A DNA stretch of 64,000 nt from Nitrosarchaeum sp. (GCA_002737445.1 NSIR01000002.1:124001-188000), one strand, 5' to 3'. Shown: positions 1 to 9,464, counted from the first letter of the stretch. Notes: generated by a model not told the origin, from the letters alone. Made by a program: numbers and translations.

Positions 1-156
1 ATTATCATTAATTTTCATATCAATATCAATACTATCACCACATAGGGGATTAGAATCATGGAAAGTAACATCTGGATTTTCTATTTTACCATAGTTGATT
101 GGATTTCTTGAATAATCAATTATCATTTCATGATAAATATCTGCATTGCTACTCAT
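1..156 (-). CDS. sufU: SufU/IscU-type Fe-S scaffold protein (partial, 5' end only)
   Basis: The first 52 codons of a minus-strand gene that leaves the window. It starts with ATG at 156..154, overlapping the sufS stop in an ATGA arrangement, so the two are translationally coupled. Residues include NPINYGKI and then SNPLCGD, the first cysteine-ligand motif of IscU/SufU/NifU-N scaffolds, where a nascent Fe-S cluster is assembled with sulfur from SufS. The other two ligand cysteines lie off the window. Family assignment rests on this motif and on its place as the last visible gene of a suf operon; whether it is SufU-like or IscU-like cannot be decided here. Confidence 0.88.
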   Translation of the reverse strand, partial: MSSNADIYHEMIIDYSRNPINYGKIENPDVTFHDSNPLCGDSIDIDMKINDN

Positions 157-1397
157 AATTTGAATATCCTTGCGACCTTGTATAATGCATTTACTAATAA
201 ATCAACTTCCTCCCTAGTATTGTAAATGTAAAAACTTACTCTAGATGTAGCTGCAACATTTAATCTTTCCATCAGTACTTGAGCACAGTGATGTCCAGAT
301 CTTACTGCAATTCCTTCTTCATCAATTATTTGTGCTACATCATGAGGATGAACATCTGCAAAATTAAATGATATTACACCGCCTCTTTTTGAGATATCTT
401 TAGTTCCATAAATTAAAAGTCCATTTATCTTTGATAATTTTTCAATAGCATAATTTGTTAATTCAATTTCATGTTCGCGCACATTATCCATTCCAAGTTT
501 TGTGAGATAGTCAATTGCAGAGCCCAATCCAACTACATCTGCAATGTTTGGAGTTCCAGCTTCAAATTTGTATGGTAAATCATTCCATGTTGTTTCATAT
601 TTGTGAACTTCTCTAATCATATCACCACCGCCATGAAATGGACTCATTGTTTGTAATACAGATTTTCGTACCCATAAAACACCGATTCCAGTCGGACCTA
701 GCATTTTATGACCAGAAAATGCAAAGAAATCACAATCCAATTGTTCAACATTTACAGGCATGTGAGGAACTCCTTGTGCCCCATCAATCAAAGTCAAAAC
801 ACCGTATTCTTTACATTTTGAAATTATTTTTGCTGCATCAGTGATTGTTCCTAAAACATTTGAGACCAAACTAAATGCAACAAGTTTGACTTTGCCTGTT
901 GCAAGGTATTTTGTAAGATCATCTAAATTTAATTCACCATTATCATTCATTCCAATATATTCTAATTTTGCTCCTTTTTCTTGAGTTAAAAGTTGCCAAG
1001 GTACAATGTTGCTATGGTGTTCATATTCAGTTGTCACTATAATGTCATCTTTTTGTATGTGAGGCCTACCCCAAGCATACGCAACTAAATTTATTGCCTC
1101 CGTAGTTCCTCGAACAAAAATAATTTCTTCCCTATTTTTCACATGAATGAAATTTAATACCTTGTCTCTTGTTGCCTCATACATTTCAGTTGCTTCTTCA
1201 GCTAACGCGTATACTGCTCTGTGGATGTTTGCATTGTGATTTCGGTAATAATCGGTGATAGTGTCAATTACTTGATTTGGTTTTTGTGTTGTAGATGCAT
1301 TATCTAAATAAACTAGTGTTTTATTATCTCTAACAGTTCGTTGTAGAATAGGAAAATCTTTTCGTAAATTTTCAAATGATTTTTCTACACTTTGCAA
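153..1397 (-). CDS. sufS: Cysteine desulfurase SufS (group II)
   Basis: 414-residue PLP enzyme that takes sulfur from cysteine for Fe-S cluster assembly. Visible motifs: LDNASTTQKP near residue 31, the PLP lysine K231 in SGHKMLGPTG, and the persulfide cysteine C371 in RSGHHCAQ. This spacing and the RSGHHC form are typical of SufS/CsdA rather than IscS/NifS. The start is TTG at 1397, two bases after the Rieske gene stop; no better in-frame start lies nearby. It is followed by sufU with an ATGA overlap, the usual SufS-SufU pairing in which the scaffold or a partner accepts the persulfide sulfur. Confidence 0.96.
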   Translation of the reverse strand: MQSVEKSFENLRKDFPILQRTVRDNKTLVYLDNASTTQKPNQVIDTITDYYRNHNANIHRAVYALAEEATEMYEATRDKVLNFIHVKNREEIIFVRGTTEAINLVAYAWGRPHIQKDDIIVTTEYEHHSNIVPWQLLTQEKGAKLEYIGMNDNGELNLDDLTKYLATGKVKLVAFSLVSNVLGTITDAAKIISKCKEYGVLTLIDGAQGVPHMPVNVEQLDCDFFAFSGHKMLGPTGIGVLWVRKSVLQTMSPFHGGGDMIREVHKYETTWNDLPYKFEAGTPNIADVVGLGSAIDYLTKLGMDNVREHEIELTNYAIEKLSKINGLLIYGTKDISKRGGVISFNFADVHPHDVAQIIDEEGIAVRSGHHCAQVLMERLNVAATSRVSFYIYNTREEVDLLVNALYKVARIFKL

Positions 1398-1399
1398 TT

Positions 1400-1717
1400 C
1401 TAAACCTCGACGTAAATCTCGTTTTGTTCTATTTTAACATTATATGTTTTTAGAGCAACATCTGCTGGGAGATTATCAGGTTTACCATTTTGTAAATTAA
1501 AAACAGAAAGATGCAATGGACATCGCACACCTTCTGCACTCAAAAAACCAGTTGAAAGATCAGCATATGCATGAGTACAAATTAAATCAGTTGCAAAAAT
1601 TTTTCCTTTTTGATTAGCTAAAAGAATTTTTTTATCTTCATGAGAAAATCCAAAAAGTTGACCAATTTTTACTTGTTCTAATTTGCAAGCTTTAATCCAC
1701 CGACTCAATTGTATCAC
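1400..1717 (-). CDS. Rieske-type [2Fe-2S] ferredoxin
   Basis: 105-residue soluble Rieske domain. The cluster ligands are visible as C47-T-H49 and C66-P-L-H69, the CxH...CxxH pattern. There is no membrane anchor and no oxygenase catalytic domain, so it resembles the small NirD/BphF-like ferredoxins rather than a bc1 Rieske protein. It starts with GTG at 1717, overlapping the sufD stop (GTGA), and sits between sufD and sufS. The same position is occupied in some other Suf operons, suggesting electron supply to cluster assembly or a stable clusterless client. The role in the operon is inferred from context only. Confidence 0.9.
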   Translation of the reverse strand: MIQLSRWIKACKLEQVKIGQLFGFSHEDKKILLANQKGKIFATDLICTHAYADLSTGFLSAEGVRCPLHLSVFNLQNGKPDNLPADVALKTYNVKIEQNEIYVEV

Positions 1718-3114
1718 CGATACTTGTAATGTTGTTCAATTTCAGAATCTTCATTGTATCTTGTTTCTTCAATTTCAACAAATTTAGTTAATTCTTCATC
1801 AGTGTTAATACTCAATTCACGTGCATCCCATTTAGATTCAATCAAGTAAGCAATCCATGCTCTTACTTGGTATGACATTTTTCTTGATAATGGTTCTAAA
1901 AATCCCTCAATAATGGTTCTTTCAGCTTCCGCCTTAGTCAAACATCTACTTCTAAGATAGAAAATTTGTTCCTCATCAATTTGAGCAACTGATGCAGAAT
2001 GTGTTGCCTTTACATCATTAGTAAAAATCTCTAATCCAGGTATGGAATCAGATTTTGCGTCTTTATCAAGTAAAATGGAACGACCTGACAAAAAAGAATT
2101 AGATTTTGTAGCTTTTTCTTTAATTCTAATCATTCCTTTAAAGAGAGATTTGGATTTATTTCTAAGAATAGATTTTTCAACGACTCTACCGTCAGTGGAT
2201 GGACTTTCATGAGTTACATTTGTCTGAATATCAAAAGATTGTTCATTGTTTCCAAATATTACTTCAGAATCATTAGCAGATGCACCAGTTCCATTAAGGA
2301 AATATTCAATTTTGTATCTAGACAACATACAACCAAACAAACCAGAATACCAATTAACTTTTGAATCTCGTCCCAGGTCAGTTCTACGAGTAGAAAAATT
2401 CACAGTTGTTTGATCCATCATTTGCAATGTTGTAAAATCAAGTTGTGCGTTTTGTGCAAGATTTGTATTTAATAATTCAAGATATGCCTGTTGTTTATCT
2501 GCTTTTGATGAATACAGTTCCTGAACAATTGTAGCTTTACTACTTTCATCTACAAATATAATATTTCTAGAAATAGTTGAAATACCATCAGAAGATAAAC
2601 ACGATAAAATATGAATTGGTTTTTCCAATATCATATTACGTGGTATATGAATAAATATTCCAGAATTAAATGCAGCATTATTTAGTGCAGTAAATTTATC
2701 TTCAGATGAATTTGATGCCTCTAATGCTTTTTTTACTAGTTCAAAATTATTTTTTATTGCATCATGTATGGATGTGATAACTAGCCCTTTTGATTTTAAT
2801 TCATCAGAAATGTGGATTTTGTGTATATTACTACCAATTTGAATAATGCATGTTTCTTTTTCTAATTCATGCAATCGTTTTTGAAGAAAAACTGGAATTG
2901 TATTAGAAGTAGAAATTGAAAAAGAAACTTGTTGTGGATCCATTCTTTTTGCATCAGTGTATTTGTTGTATAGTGGTGATGTCTCTATTGGTAAAGCATC
3001 ATAGATAGATAATGAATTCTGTCTATATTTTTTAAGCCAATCAGGTTCATTTTGGGATAAAGAAATTTCGTCTATATGACCAGAATTAATTGTGGATAAA
3101 GTTTCTTGGGACAT
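1714..3114 (-). CDS. sufD: Fe-S assembly scaffold subunit SufD
   Basis: 466-residue protein with the SufB/SufD beta-helix core, roughly residues 140-430. It contains the FKGMIRIKEKA and GLEIFTNDVKATHSASV segments that mark the family. It pairs with SufB in the SufBC2D complex. Compared with the neighbouring SufB it is more divergent and its N-terminal third is different, as expected of SufD. ATG start at 3114, 27 bp after the sufB stop, same strand and probably the same transcript. SufC, the ATPase partner, is not in this window. Paralogy to SufB is visible directly in the shared C-terminal pattern ending with a DEEQIFYLRSR-like stretch. Confidence 0.93.
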   Translation of the reverse strand: MSQETLSTINSGHIDEISLSQNEPDWLKKYRQNSLSIYDALPIETSPLYNKYTDAKRMDPQQVSFSISTSNTIPVFLQKRLHELEKETCIIQIGSNIHKIHISDELKSKGLVITSIHDAIKNNFELVKKALEASNSSEDKFTALNNAAFNSGIFIHIPRNMILEKPIHILSCLSSDGISTISRNIIFVDESSKATIVQELYSSKADKQQAYLELLNTNLAQNAQLDFTTLQMMDQTTVNFSTRRTDLGRDSKVNWYSGLFGCMLSRYKIEYFLNGTGASANDSEVIFGNNEQSFDIQTNVTHESPSTDGRVVEKSILRNKSKSLFKGMIRIKEKATKSNSFLSGRSILLDKDAKSDSIPGLEIFTNDVKATHSASVAQIDEEQIFYLRSRCLTKAEAERTIIEGFLEPLSRKMSYQVRAWIAYLIESKWDARELSINTDEELTKFVEIEETRYNEDSEIEQHYKYR

Positions 3115-3141
3115 GATTAATCTAAATTGAAATTTATGGGT

Positions 3142-4542
3142 TTAGCCCACTGAATCGTCCATCTCTAATTTTATGAGTCTGTTTAACTCTACAGCATATT
3201 CCATTGGTAATTCTTTTGTAAATGGCTCCATGAATCCATTGACAATCAAAGATAATGCTTCTTCTTCAGTGAAACCTCTAGTCATAAGATAGAAAATTTG
3301 TTCATCGCCAATTTTTCCCACCGTTGCTTCGTGTGTGATTGTGGCATCTTCTTGATTAATTTCCATGTATGGATATGTATCAGTTTTTGATGTGTCATCT
3401 AACAACAATGCATCACATCTTACAGTAGATTTTACACCAGTTGCACCTTTAGCAACATTGAGTAATCCTCTATATGTAGAACGTCCATCTAATCTGCTGA
3501 CAGATTTTGAAGTAACTTTAGATGTAGTGTTTGGTGCAAGATGTACCATTTTAGCACCTGTATCTTGATGCTGTCCTTTTCCTGCAAAAGCAATAGAAAG
3601 GGTTTCGCCGTATGCTCTTTCACCTAACAAGTAAATTCCAGGATATTTCATTGTAAGTTTACTACCAATGTTACCATCAATCCATTCAACGGTTGCACCC
3701 TCGTATGCATAAGCACGTTTTGTTACAAGATTGTAAACATCACTGCTCCAATTTTGGATTGTTGTATATCTTAATTTTGCATCTTTGTGTGCTACTAATT
3801 CAACAACTGCTGAATGTAATGATTCTGAAGAATAGACTGGTGCAGTGCAACCTTCAATGTAATGAATTTCAGAACCTTCATCAGCAATGATTAGTGTCCT
3901 TTCAAATTGTCCAATGTTTTCAGCATTAATTCTAAAGTATGCTTGCAGGGGCATGTCAACTTTGACTCCTTTTGGAATATAGATAAAAGAACCACCACTC
4001 CAAACTGCACTGTTTAATGCTGCAAATTTGTTATCCTCTGGAGGAATTATTTTACCGAAATATTTTTTGAAAATTTCAGGATGTAGTTTTAATGCAGAAT
4101 CAGTATCAATGAATAAAACGCCTTGTTTTGCTAAATCTTCTCTCAAACTATGATAAACAACTTCGGATTCATATTGAGCTCCAACACCTGCCAAGAATTT
4201 CTTTTCAGCTTCTGGAATTCCTAATTTATCAAAAGTAGCTTTAACTTCAGCTGGAACATCATCCCAATTCTTTTCAGTTTTTTCAGTTGCCTTTGCATAA
4301 TAGTAAATATTTTGAAAGTCAATGTGACTAAGATCTCCACCCCAGGTAGGCATTGGTTTTTGCATAAAAATATCATAAGAACGCAATCTAAAATCAAGCA
4401 TCCATTGTGGTTCATCTTTCATTGTACTAATCGCAATAACAGTGTCTTTTGAAAGACCTTTTTTGCTAAGATGCACATATAGATCTGTTGAATCTTTAAA
4501 ATCATACTTTGAATAATCCATGTTTAGATTTTCAGTAGCCAC
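3142..4542 (-). CDS. sufB: Fe-S assembly scaffold subunit SufB
   Basis: 466-residue SufB, the cluster-building subunit of SufBC2D. Strong family segments include [31 protein letters not shown] and [17 protein letters not shown]. The start is GTG (MATENLNMD) at 4542; an alternative ATG lies seven codons inside. A TATA-like box at 4561-4570 lies only about 24 bp upstream of the GTG, which would put transcription initiation at or next to the start codon, so a leaderless message is likely. This makes sufB the first gene of the minus-strand suf operon sufB-sufD-Rieske-sufS-sufU. sufC must be encoded elsewhere. Confidence 0.96.
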   Translation of the reverse strand: MATENLNMDYSKYDFKDSTDLYVHLSKKGLSKDTVIAISTMKDEPQWMLDFRLRSYDIFMQKPMPTWGGDLSHIDFQNIYYYAKATEKTEKNWDDVPAEVKATFDKLGIPEAEKKFLAGVGAQYESEVVYHSLREDLAKQGVLFIDTDSALKLHPEIFKKYFGKIIPPEDNKFAALNSAVWSGGSFIYIPKGVKVDMPLQAYFRINAENIGQFERTLIIADEGSEIHYIEGCTAPVYSSESLHSAVVELVAHKDAKLRYTTIQNWSSDVYNLVTKRAYAYEGATVEWIDGNIGSKLTMKYPGIYLLGERAYGETLSIAFAGKGQHQDTGAKMVHLAPNTTSKVTSKSVSRLDGRSTYRGLLNVAKGATGVKSTVRCDALLLDDTSKTDTYPYMEINQEDATITHEATVGKIGDEQIFYLMTRGFTEEEALSLIVNGFMEPFTKELPMEYAVELNRLIKLEMDDSVG

Positions 4543-4557
4543 GTCATCATAACATCG

Positions 4558-4572
4558 TTATATTATAAATAC
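4558..4572 (-). promoter_or_regulatory. TATA box of the suf operon
   Basis: The minus strand reads ATTTATAATA at 4570-4561, about 24 bp before the GTG start of sufB. This matches the archaeal TATA/TSS spacing for a leaderless or near-leaderless transcript. It is the only clear TATA-like element in the 128-bp gap to hemD. Confidence 0.6.
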
Positions 4573-4670
4573 ATGAGGAAAAATAGGCAGAGCTAAATAG
4601 CTTCAGCTAAATTTTATGATCAAACATGATTCAAAATTGAGCATGAATGATTTAGATAAATTTAATCAAT

Positions 4671-5462
4671 TTAAAAAATATTTTTAATTGTGTCAAAAGC
4701 ACCAAGTACAGTATGTACCTGAGCAATTGTATTTTTAACATGTAATTTTTTTAATTCATCAGATGTAAATGGTCCAATTGCAATTATAGGTAATTTTTCT
4801 AAATTAGTTAGTAGTGATTCAATATCATAATCTTTAGTCATTATTTCAAAAAATGCTCTTACAGATGAAGCACTAGTAAATACAATTCCATCTATTTGAT
4901 GCTGTGAAAATAATTCTCTAAATTCATTCCACTGTGTTGTATCTCTAAATGCACAAACATCATAAAGATGAATTTCTTTAACATGGATTCCAATTTTCTC
5001 TAATAATTCTTTTAAAAAAGATGTAGATGCACCACTTCTAGGTACAATGACTTTTTTCCCTACCGCGTGTAATTTTGTAAATAATTCACCAACACCAACT
5101 GATGAATAAATATTTGGAACATGTGCAACTTTGATTCCTACATTTTCTAATGCAATTTTTGTTTTAGGACCAACCGCCATGACCATGGTGTTTGCTACTG
5201 CAAGTTGTAACTGTTCGAATTTAGAGACTTTTTTTGCAGTTTCAAAAAGTAAAGTTACAGCTTTTGAACTCATGAAAACAGAATAGTCAGGATCATATTG
5301 TTTTACAGAATCCAAAAACTCATCTACAATCTTTTCGCCTTTACTAACTAGTTCAATCGTAGGTAATGAAATTGGGCGAGCATTACTTTTAGTTACTAGA
5401 TCAATAAATTCAGCAGAATCATCTACAGAACGAGTGATTGCCAGTATTTTTCCACTAAGCAT
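4671..5462 (-). CDS. hemD: Uroporphyrinogen-III synthase HemD
   Basis: About 263 residues with the two-domain HemD layout: ILAITRSVDDS at the N-terminus, FMSSKAV in the middle, and DGIVFTSASSVRAFFE plus IIAIGPFTSDELKK in the second half. It cyclises hydroxymethylbilane to uroporphyrinogen III, the branch point to siroheme, cobalamin and heme. The family is poorly conserved in sequence, so neighbours matter: it follows cobA and hemC. I choose ATG at 5462, which overlaps the cobA stop by 8 bp; a TTG at 5477 is also in frame but would overlap more. Confidence 0.9.
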   Translation of the reverse strand: MLSGKILAITRSVDDSAEFIDLVTKSNARPISLPTIELVSKGEKIVDEFLDSVKQYDPDYSVFMSSKAVTLLFETAKKVSKFEQLQLAVANTMVMAVGPKTKIALENVGIKVAHVPNIYSSVGVGELFTKLHAVGKKVIVPRSGASTSFLKELLEKIGIHVKEIHLYDVCAFRDTTQWNEFRELFSQHQIDGIVFTSASSVRAFFEIMTKDYDIESLLTNLEKLPIIAIGPFTSDELKKLHVKNTIAQVHTVLGAFDTIKNIF

Positions 5463-6204
5463 TTTTTCGCCACCCAATAATTTTAGATAAATCTACAACT
5501 TTCCCTATAATGATATTTGAGGGTGCTTTAATTTTATTTATTTTTACAAGTTTTGCAATATTTGTTACAGTTCCAATAACCATTTTTTGTTGTGGAGTTG
5601 TACCATTTTGAATAACTGCTACAGGTGTTTTTTTATCCAATCCGCCTGCAATCAGTTCTTTACAAATAACATCAATTCTAGATAACCCCATCATAATTAC
5701 AATAGTGTCAACTGATTTTGCAAGGCGTTTCCATTTAACGGATTCATTATTCTTTTCAGGATCCTCATGACCGGTAACAAAAACAACTGATGATGCATAC
5801 TTTCTATGAGTAAGTGGAATTCCAGCATAAGTTGCAGAACCAATTCCAGATGTAATTCCAGGAACTATCTCATACTTTACTTTATTTTCTTTAAGATATT
5901 CAGCCTCTTCACCACCTCTACCAAAAATTATCGGATCACCACCTTTTAGTCTAACAATATTTTTCTTTGATTTTGCAAATTTTACCATTAATTCGTTGGT
6001 GCTATTTTGATGAGCAGTATCATCGCCCACTTCCCTTCCAACATAAATTTTTTCAGTAGATTGTGGAATCATTGAAATTATTTTTTTACTTACCAATCTA
6101 TCATACAAAACAATATCTGCTTTTTGTAATAGTTCTACGGCTCTTAATGTAATCAATTTAGCATCACCAGGTCCAGCACCAACAAGATATACTTTACCAG
6201 TCAT
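5455..6204 (-). CDS. cobA: Uroporphyrinogen-III C-methyltransferase (SUMT)
   Basis: 249 residues, the usual length of stand-alone SUMT. It uses S-adenosylmethionine to methylate uroporphyrinogen III at C2 and C7, giving precorrin-2 for siroheme, cobalamin and alternative heme synthesis. Motifs: VGAGPGDAKLITLRA at the N-terminus, RLKGGDPIIFGRGGEE, and PGITSGIGSATYAGIPLTHR. The start overlaps the hemC stop as ATGA, so the two are coupled. Its place between hemC and hemD is a common archaeal arrangement. Since archaea usually make heme from siroheme, this enzyme probably lies on the heme route too. Confidence 0.96.
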   Translation of the reverse strand: MTGKVYLVGAGPGDAKLITLRAVELLQKADIVLYDRLVSKKIISMIPQSTEKIYVGREVGDDTAHQNSTNELMVKFAKSKKNIVRLKGGDPIIFGRGGEEAEYLKENKVKYEIVPGITSGIGSATYAGIPLTHRKYASSVVFVTGHEDPEKNNESVKWKRLAKSVDTIVIMMGLSRIDVICKELIAGGLDKKTPVAVIQNGTTPQQKMVIGTVTNIAKLVKINKIKAPSNIIIGKVVDLSKIIGWRKNA

Positions 6205-7136
6205 TGATTATTCCATTCCTCTACTTTTTTTCTCCAATTTATTGCAAGATCATTAATCCCTTTATCTTGTAATTCCTCACCTACGATTTTACCAAGAGAA
6301 TGTGGATCGTTTTTTTTGCCAGATTTAGTTACATAGAGAGATTTTTTTCCATCTACTGAAAAAGCAGATACACTCAAAATCATTTCATCTCCGTTTGATT
6401 TAGCATATGCCCCGATTGGAAATCTACAACCAGAATCAATATAATTTGAAAGTGAACGCTCTGCTTCAATTTCCAATCTAGAATCAGCATCTTCAATTTT
6501 TTTCACCATTTTAATTGTATCAGAATCATCAGTTCTTGAAACTATGGCTAAAGCGCCTTGTCCTGGAGATGGGGAGAAATCATCAGTAGATAGTTGAGTA
6601 AACTTTACATCAACACCTAGTCGTGAAATTCCAGCCTGTGCAAGTACTACTGCATCAAACTCTTTTCCAAATACTTTTTTAATTCGTGTCTCAATGTTTC
6701 CTCGAATTGGACGAACTATAACATCAGATCTTTTTCTAATTACTTGGACTGCACGTCGTAATGAGCTTGTACCTATTGTTGCGCCGGATTTAATTGAATC
6801 AAGTGTAGTACCATCAGATGAAATAAAAATATCATTTACTATTTCTCTTTTTGGAATACATGATAAAATTAAATTATCAATTATTTGTGAGGGAACATCT
6901 TTGAGACTATGCACTGCAAAATCTATCTCATGATCAGCTACGGCTCTATCAATTTCTTTTTCAAAGATACCTTTTTGATCAATTGTAAATAGAGGTCTTG
7001 CGTCAGTATCCCCTTTTGTTTTGATTATTTTAATTTCAAATTCAGTATCAGGATTTACCGTGGTTAATTCAGAGATTATCCAATTAGTTTGGGCAAGTGA
7101 TAGTTGACTTCCTCTTGCACCAATCACATATTTCAT
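6201..7136 (-). CDS. hemC: Hydroxymethylbilane synthase (porphobilinogen deaminase)
   Basis: 311 residues. It condenses four porphobilinogens into hydroxymethylbilane using a covalent dipyrromethane cofactor. Visible: IGARGSQLSLAQ at the N-terminus, HSLKDVPS with the catalytic Asp80, GTSSLRR and PIRGNIETR for substrate carboxylates, and C237 in SGCRFPIGAYA, the cofactor-attachment cysteine. ATG start overlaps the hemL stop (ATGA) and its own stop overlaps cobA, so hemL-hemC-cobA-hemD read as one coupled operon on the minus strand. The product goes straight to HemD. Confidence 0.97.
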   Translation of the reverse strand: MKYVIGARGSQLSLAQTNWIISELTTVNPDTEFEIKIIKTKGDTDARPLFTIDQKGIFEKEIDRAVADHEIDFAVHSLKDVPSQIIDNLILSCIPKREIVNDIFISSDGTTLDSIKSGATIGTSSLRRAVQVIRKRSDVIVRPIRGNIETRIKKVFGKEFDAVVLAQAGISRLGVDVKFTQLSTDDFSPSPGQGALAIVSRTDDSDTIKMVKKIEDADSRLEIEAERSLSNYIDSGCRFPIGAYAKSNGDEMILSVSAFSVDGKKSLYVTKSGKKNDPHSLGKIVGEELQDKGINDLAINWRKKVEEWNNQ

Positions 7137-8410
7137 TTCTTCACCGATTTTAATGCCATATCATATGCATTAATTGTATTTTTTAAATCAATTTCATCAT
7201 ATGCATCAGATAGAAAAACCACTTCAAACTGAGAAGGTGCTATAAAAACACCTTTTTTCAATAAAGTTTCAAATATTTTTTTGAATTTTCTTATATCAGA
7301 TGTCTTTGATGATACATAATCTATGACAGGGTTATTTGTAAAAAAAATTTGAAACATGGATGATGTTGAATTGATTTGATGAGGTATTTTTAGATCAGTT
7401 GCCATATCATCTATAGTTTTTGTCAAGATGTTATTTGTTTTTTCAAGTTTTGAATACAGTTTATTTTTTATTTTGTTTATTGTTTGTATTGAGGCTATAG
7501 CTGCACTAACTGAGATTGGATTTCCAGCATATGTGCTTGCTTGGTAAACTTTACCTTTTGGGGAAAGTAAATCCATTATTTCTTTTTTACCACCAATTGC
7601 AGCAATTACAAATCCATTTCCCATGGCTTTAGCTAATGTGGTAAGATCAGGTTTAATTCCATAATGTGTTTGTGCACCGCCAGGGGATACTCTAAATCCA
7701 GTTACAACTTCATCAAAAATAAGAGGAATATCATTATCTTTAGTGATTTTTCTTACTTTAGTTAGAAAATTATTTTGAGGTAAGATTAATCCCATATTTG
7801 CCAAGATTGGCTCTATAATTACTCCAGCAATATCTTTATTTTTTGTTATAGTGTTTTCCAGTTCTTCATAATTATTATACGGAACAACTAGAGTGTTTCT
7901 TGAAACCTCATCTAATCCTCCATCAGATATAGAAATTCCATCATGTGCCGCACCAGAACCTGCTTTAACAAGAACGGAATCATGAGCGCCATGATAACCA
8001 CCTTCAAACTTAATTATTTTTTTCTTTTTAGTGAATCCTCGAACTAGTCTTATTGCAGTCATTGTAGCCTCACCACCTGTATTTAACAATCTAACTTTGT
8101 TTATTGAAGGAAAATTTTTTATAATTAATTTTGAAAGTTCTATTTCAGATTCAGTTGGAGTACAAAATAAAGTACCTCGTGTTAATTGCTTTGATACAGA
8201 TTGAATAATTTCTTTTCTTCTGTGACCTAGTAGTAAGGCACCATATGCATTACACAAGTCAATGTATTTGTTTTTATCTTCATCCCAAATGTAAGCACCA
8301 TCTGATTTTTTTGTAAAAAATGGATATGGTTCATAATATCTAACTGGACTATTCACCCCTGAAGGTATGACTTTTTTTGAATCGTTAAACAATTTTTTGG
8401 ATCTAGACAA
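7133..8410 (-). CDS. hemL: Glutamate-1-semialdehyde 2,1-aminomutase
   Basis: 425-residue PLP aminomutase making 5-aminolevulinate from glutamate-1-semialdehyde, the C5 route. Motifs: IPSGVNSPVRYYEPYPFF at the N-terminus, FDEVVTGFRV, and the Schiff-base lysine K261 in LAKAMGNG. The only plausible start near the conserved N-terminus is TTG at 8410, with an in-frame TGA two codons upstream. hemA (glutamyl-tRNA reductase) and hemB, often clustered with it, are not in this window. A TATA-like element at 8445-8452 would give a leader of about ten bases. Confidence 0.95.
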   Translation of the reverse strand: MSRSKKLFNDSKKVIPSGVNSPVRYYEPYPFFTKKSDGAYIWDEDKNKYIDLCNAYGALLLGHRRKEIIQSVSKQLTRGTLFCTPTESEIELSKLIIKNFPSINKVRLLNTGGEATMTAIRLVRGFTKKKKIIKFEGGYHGAHDSVLVKAGSGAAHDGISISDGGLDEVSRNTLVVPYNNYEELENTITKNKDIAGVIIEPILANMGLILPQNNFLTKVRKITKDNDIPLIFDEVVTGFRVSPGGAQTHYGIKPDLTTLAKAMGNGFVIAAIGGKKEIMDLLSPKGKVYQASTYAGNPISVSAAIASIQTINKIKNKLYSKLEKTNNILTKTIDDMATDLKIPHQINSTSSMFQIFFTNNPVIDYVSSKTSDIRKFKKIFETLLKKGVFIAPSQFEVVFLSDAYDEIDLKNTINAYDMALKSVKK

Positions 8411-8440
8411 TATTCAACTATGATTTTGGTTATTATTATT

Positions 8441-8453
8441 CGTAATTTTATAC
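8441..8453 (-). promoter_or_regulatory. TATA box of the hemL operon
   Basis: On the minus strand TATAAAAT occupies 8452-8445, about 38 bp before the TTG start of hemL. This predicts transcription initiation near 8420 and a short leader. Confidence 0.5.
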
Positions 8454-8720
8454 ACTTTAAATAGAAAATATGGGTATGCCATAATTAAATAAAAAAATAG
8501 ATATGATTCAAAAGAATTCTTTAACCTAAATCTATTTAAAAATTAAATTCCATTCGTAATTTAGAACCCAGAATTATTCTTAAATCATTATTTCGTTGCA
8601 TACCAACATATTTGCCAATAAGGGATTATCCAGTTATGCTTTTTTATCATATTTTGTTCTAGATCCAAAATAGTAAATTTAAAAAAACATTACTCAATTG
8701 CAGGCGTGTTTTTAGGCATA

Positions 8721-8770
8721 AACTAGTTAAAAAAAATAATCTACTCCAACTGTACCAGTTTGTACCAGTT
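8721..8770. repeat. Cluster of short palindromic and tandem repeats
   Basis: A perfect palindrome AACTAGTT lies at 8721-8728. At 8748-8770 there are half-sites AACTG and CAGTT separated by TAC, and the decamer TGTACCAGTT is repeated exactly in tandem (8751-8760, 8761-8770), putting the CAGTT half-sites one helical turn apart. This is the look of a regulator-binding site, but no promoter is obvious beside it and hemL starts more than 300 bp away. Confidence 0.4.
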
Positions 8771-8929
8771 TAGGGAAATAATTATAATTTATCAAAAATT
8801 CGCTTAAATAATTAACTAATTTATCAAATTTTTGGTCAAAATATTTTTAATTTATTTCGAACCCATGATCTAAAATAAATTCAATCACATTACAAAAATT
8901 TGTAATTCAAAAATATATACACACTAAAA

Positions 8930-9433
8930 TTAATTTGACCATAATTTGCCTTGTTTTTTTAATTCAGATTTTGTATTACCTGATATTGTATTCAATGTAT
9001 GTAAATCATAATTTGCATCTGTGAAATTAGCACCAGAAAGAATTGCGCCCTCAAAATTTGTATGTCTTAGATTCACACTACTCAGATTTGCCTCACTCAA
9101 ATCAGCACTACGTAAATCACAATAAAATAAATCTGCACCTCTAATGTCAGCCCCTTGAAGATCTGCACCATATAATTCTGCATCCCATAATTTTGCATCA
9201 CATAAGTTAATTCCTCTCATGTCTGCACCTCTTAATTTAACATAAAACAATATTGTGCCACTTAGGTCTGCGCCACTAAGATCAGTACTACTTAGATTTG
9301 CATTGTGTATGTCTCTATTTTTAAGATCAACTCCACTCAAATTTGAATCAGATAAATTTCTTCCAATTAAATCCTCATAATCAAAATTCACATCTTTGAA
9401 ATTTCGTTTTTTGAAATTATCTGAGGAATCCAT
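8930..9433 (-). CDS. Pentapeptide-repeat protein
   Basis: About 167 residues. From about residue 20 to 145 it is a run of A(D/N)LxX pentapeptides (for example GADLSG, GADMRG, GADLQG, GANFTD), which fold as a right-handed quadrilateral beta-helix. There is no signal peptide and no membrane segment, so it is probably cytoplasmic. Function of such proteins is rarely known; some mimic DNA and bind gyrase, most are unassigned. I prefer the ATG at 9433 over the in-frame TTG directly before it. It lies 31 bp downstream of a small membrane-protein gene on the same strand. Confidence 0.85.
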   Translation of the reverse strand: MDSSDNFKKRNFKDVNFDYEDLIGRNLSDSNLSGVDLKNRDIHNANLSSTDLSGADLSGTILFYVKLRGADMRGINLCDAKLWDAELYGADLQGADIRGADLFYCDLRSADLSEANLSSVNLRHTNFEGAILSGANFTDANYDLHTLNTISGNTKSELKKQGKLWSN

Positions 9434-9464
9434 CAAAGGGACAAGTTCTCTAGTGTATTTGAAT

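Larger units (their letters stand above)
8411..8929. other. 519-bp AT-rich gap without a recognisable gene
   Basis: Both strands are full of stops; the longest readable frame I found is about 21 codons and looks like chance. It holds the hemL promoter at its left end and the short repeat cluster at 8721-8770. A stretch at 8868-8879 resembles a tRNA T-loop on the minus strand but lacks pairing arms. No stable long hairpin or known RNA motif was evident. It could hide a small RNA, but nothing in the sequence proves one. Confidence 0.5.

Noticed and set aside
4545-4553. C-box-like ATGATGA before sufB on the minus strand
   Set aside because: The next CTGA is only about eight bases away, and there is no closing stem.
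8868-8879. tRNA-like T-loop (GGGTTCGAAA on the minus strand) hinting at a tRNA fragment or attachment site
   Set aside because: No pairing T stem and no acceptor or anticodon arm nearby; likely chance.
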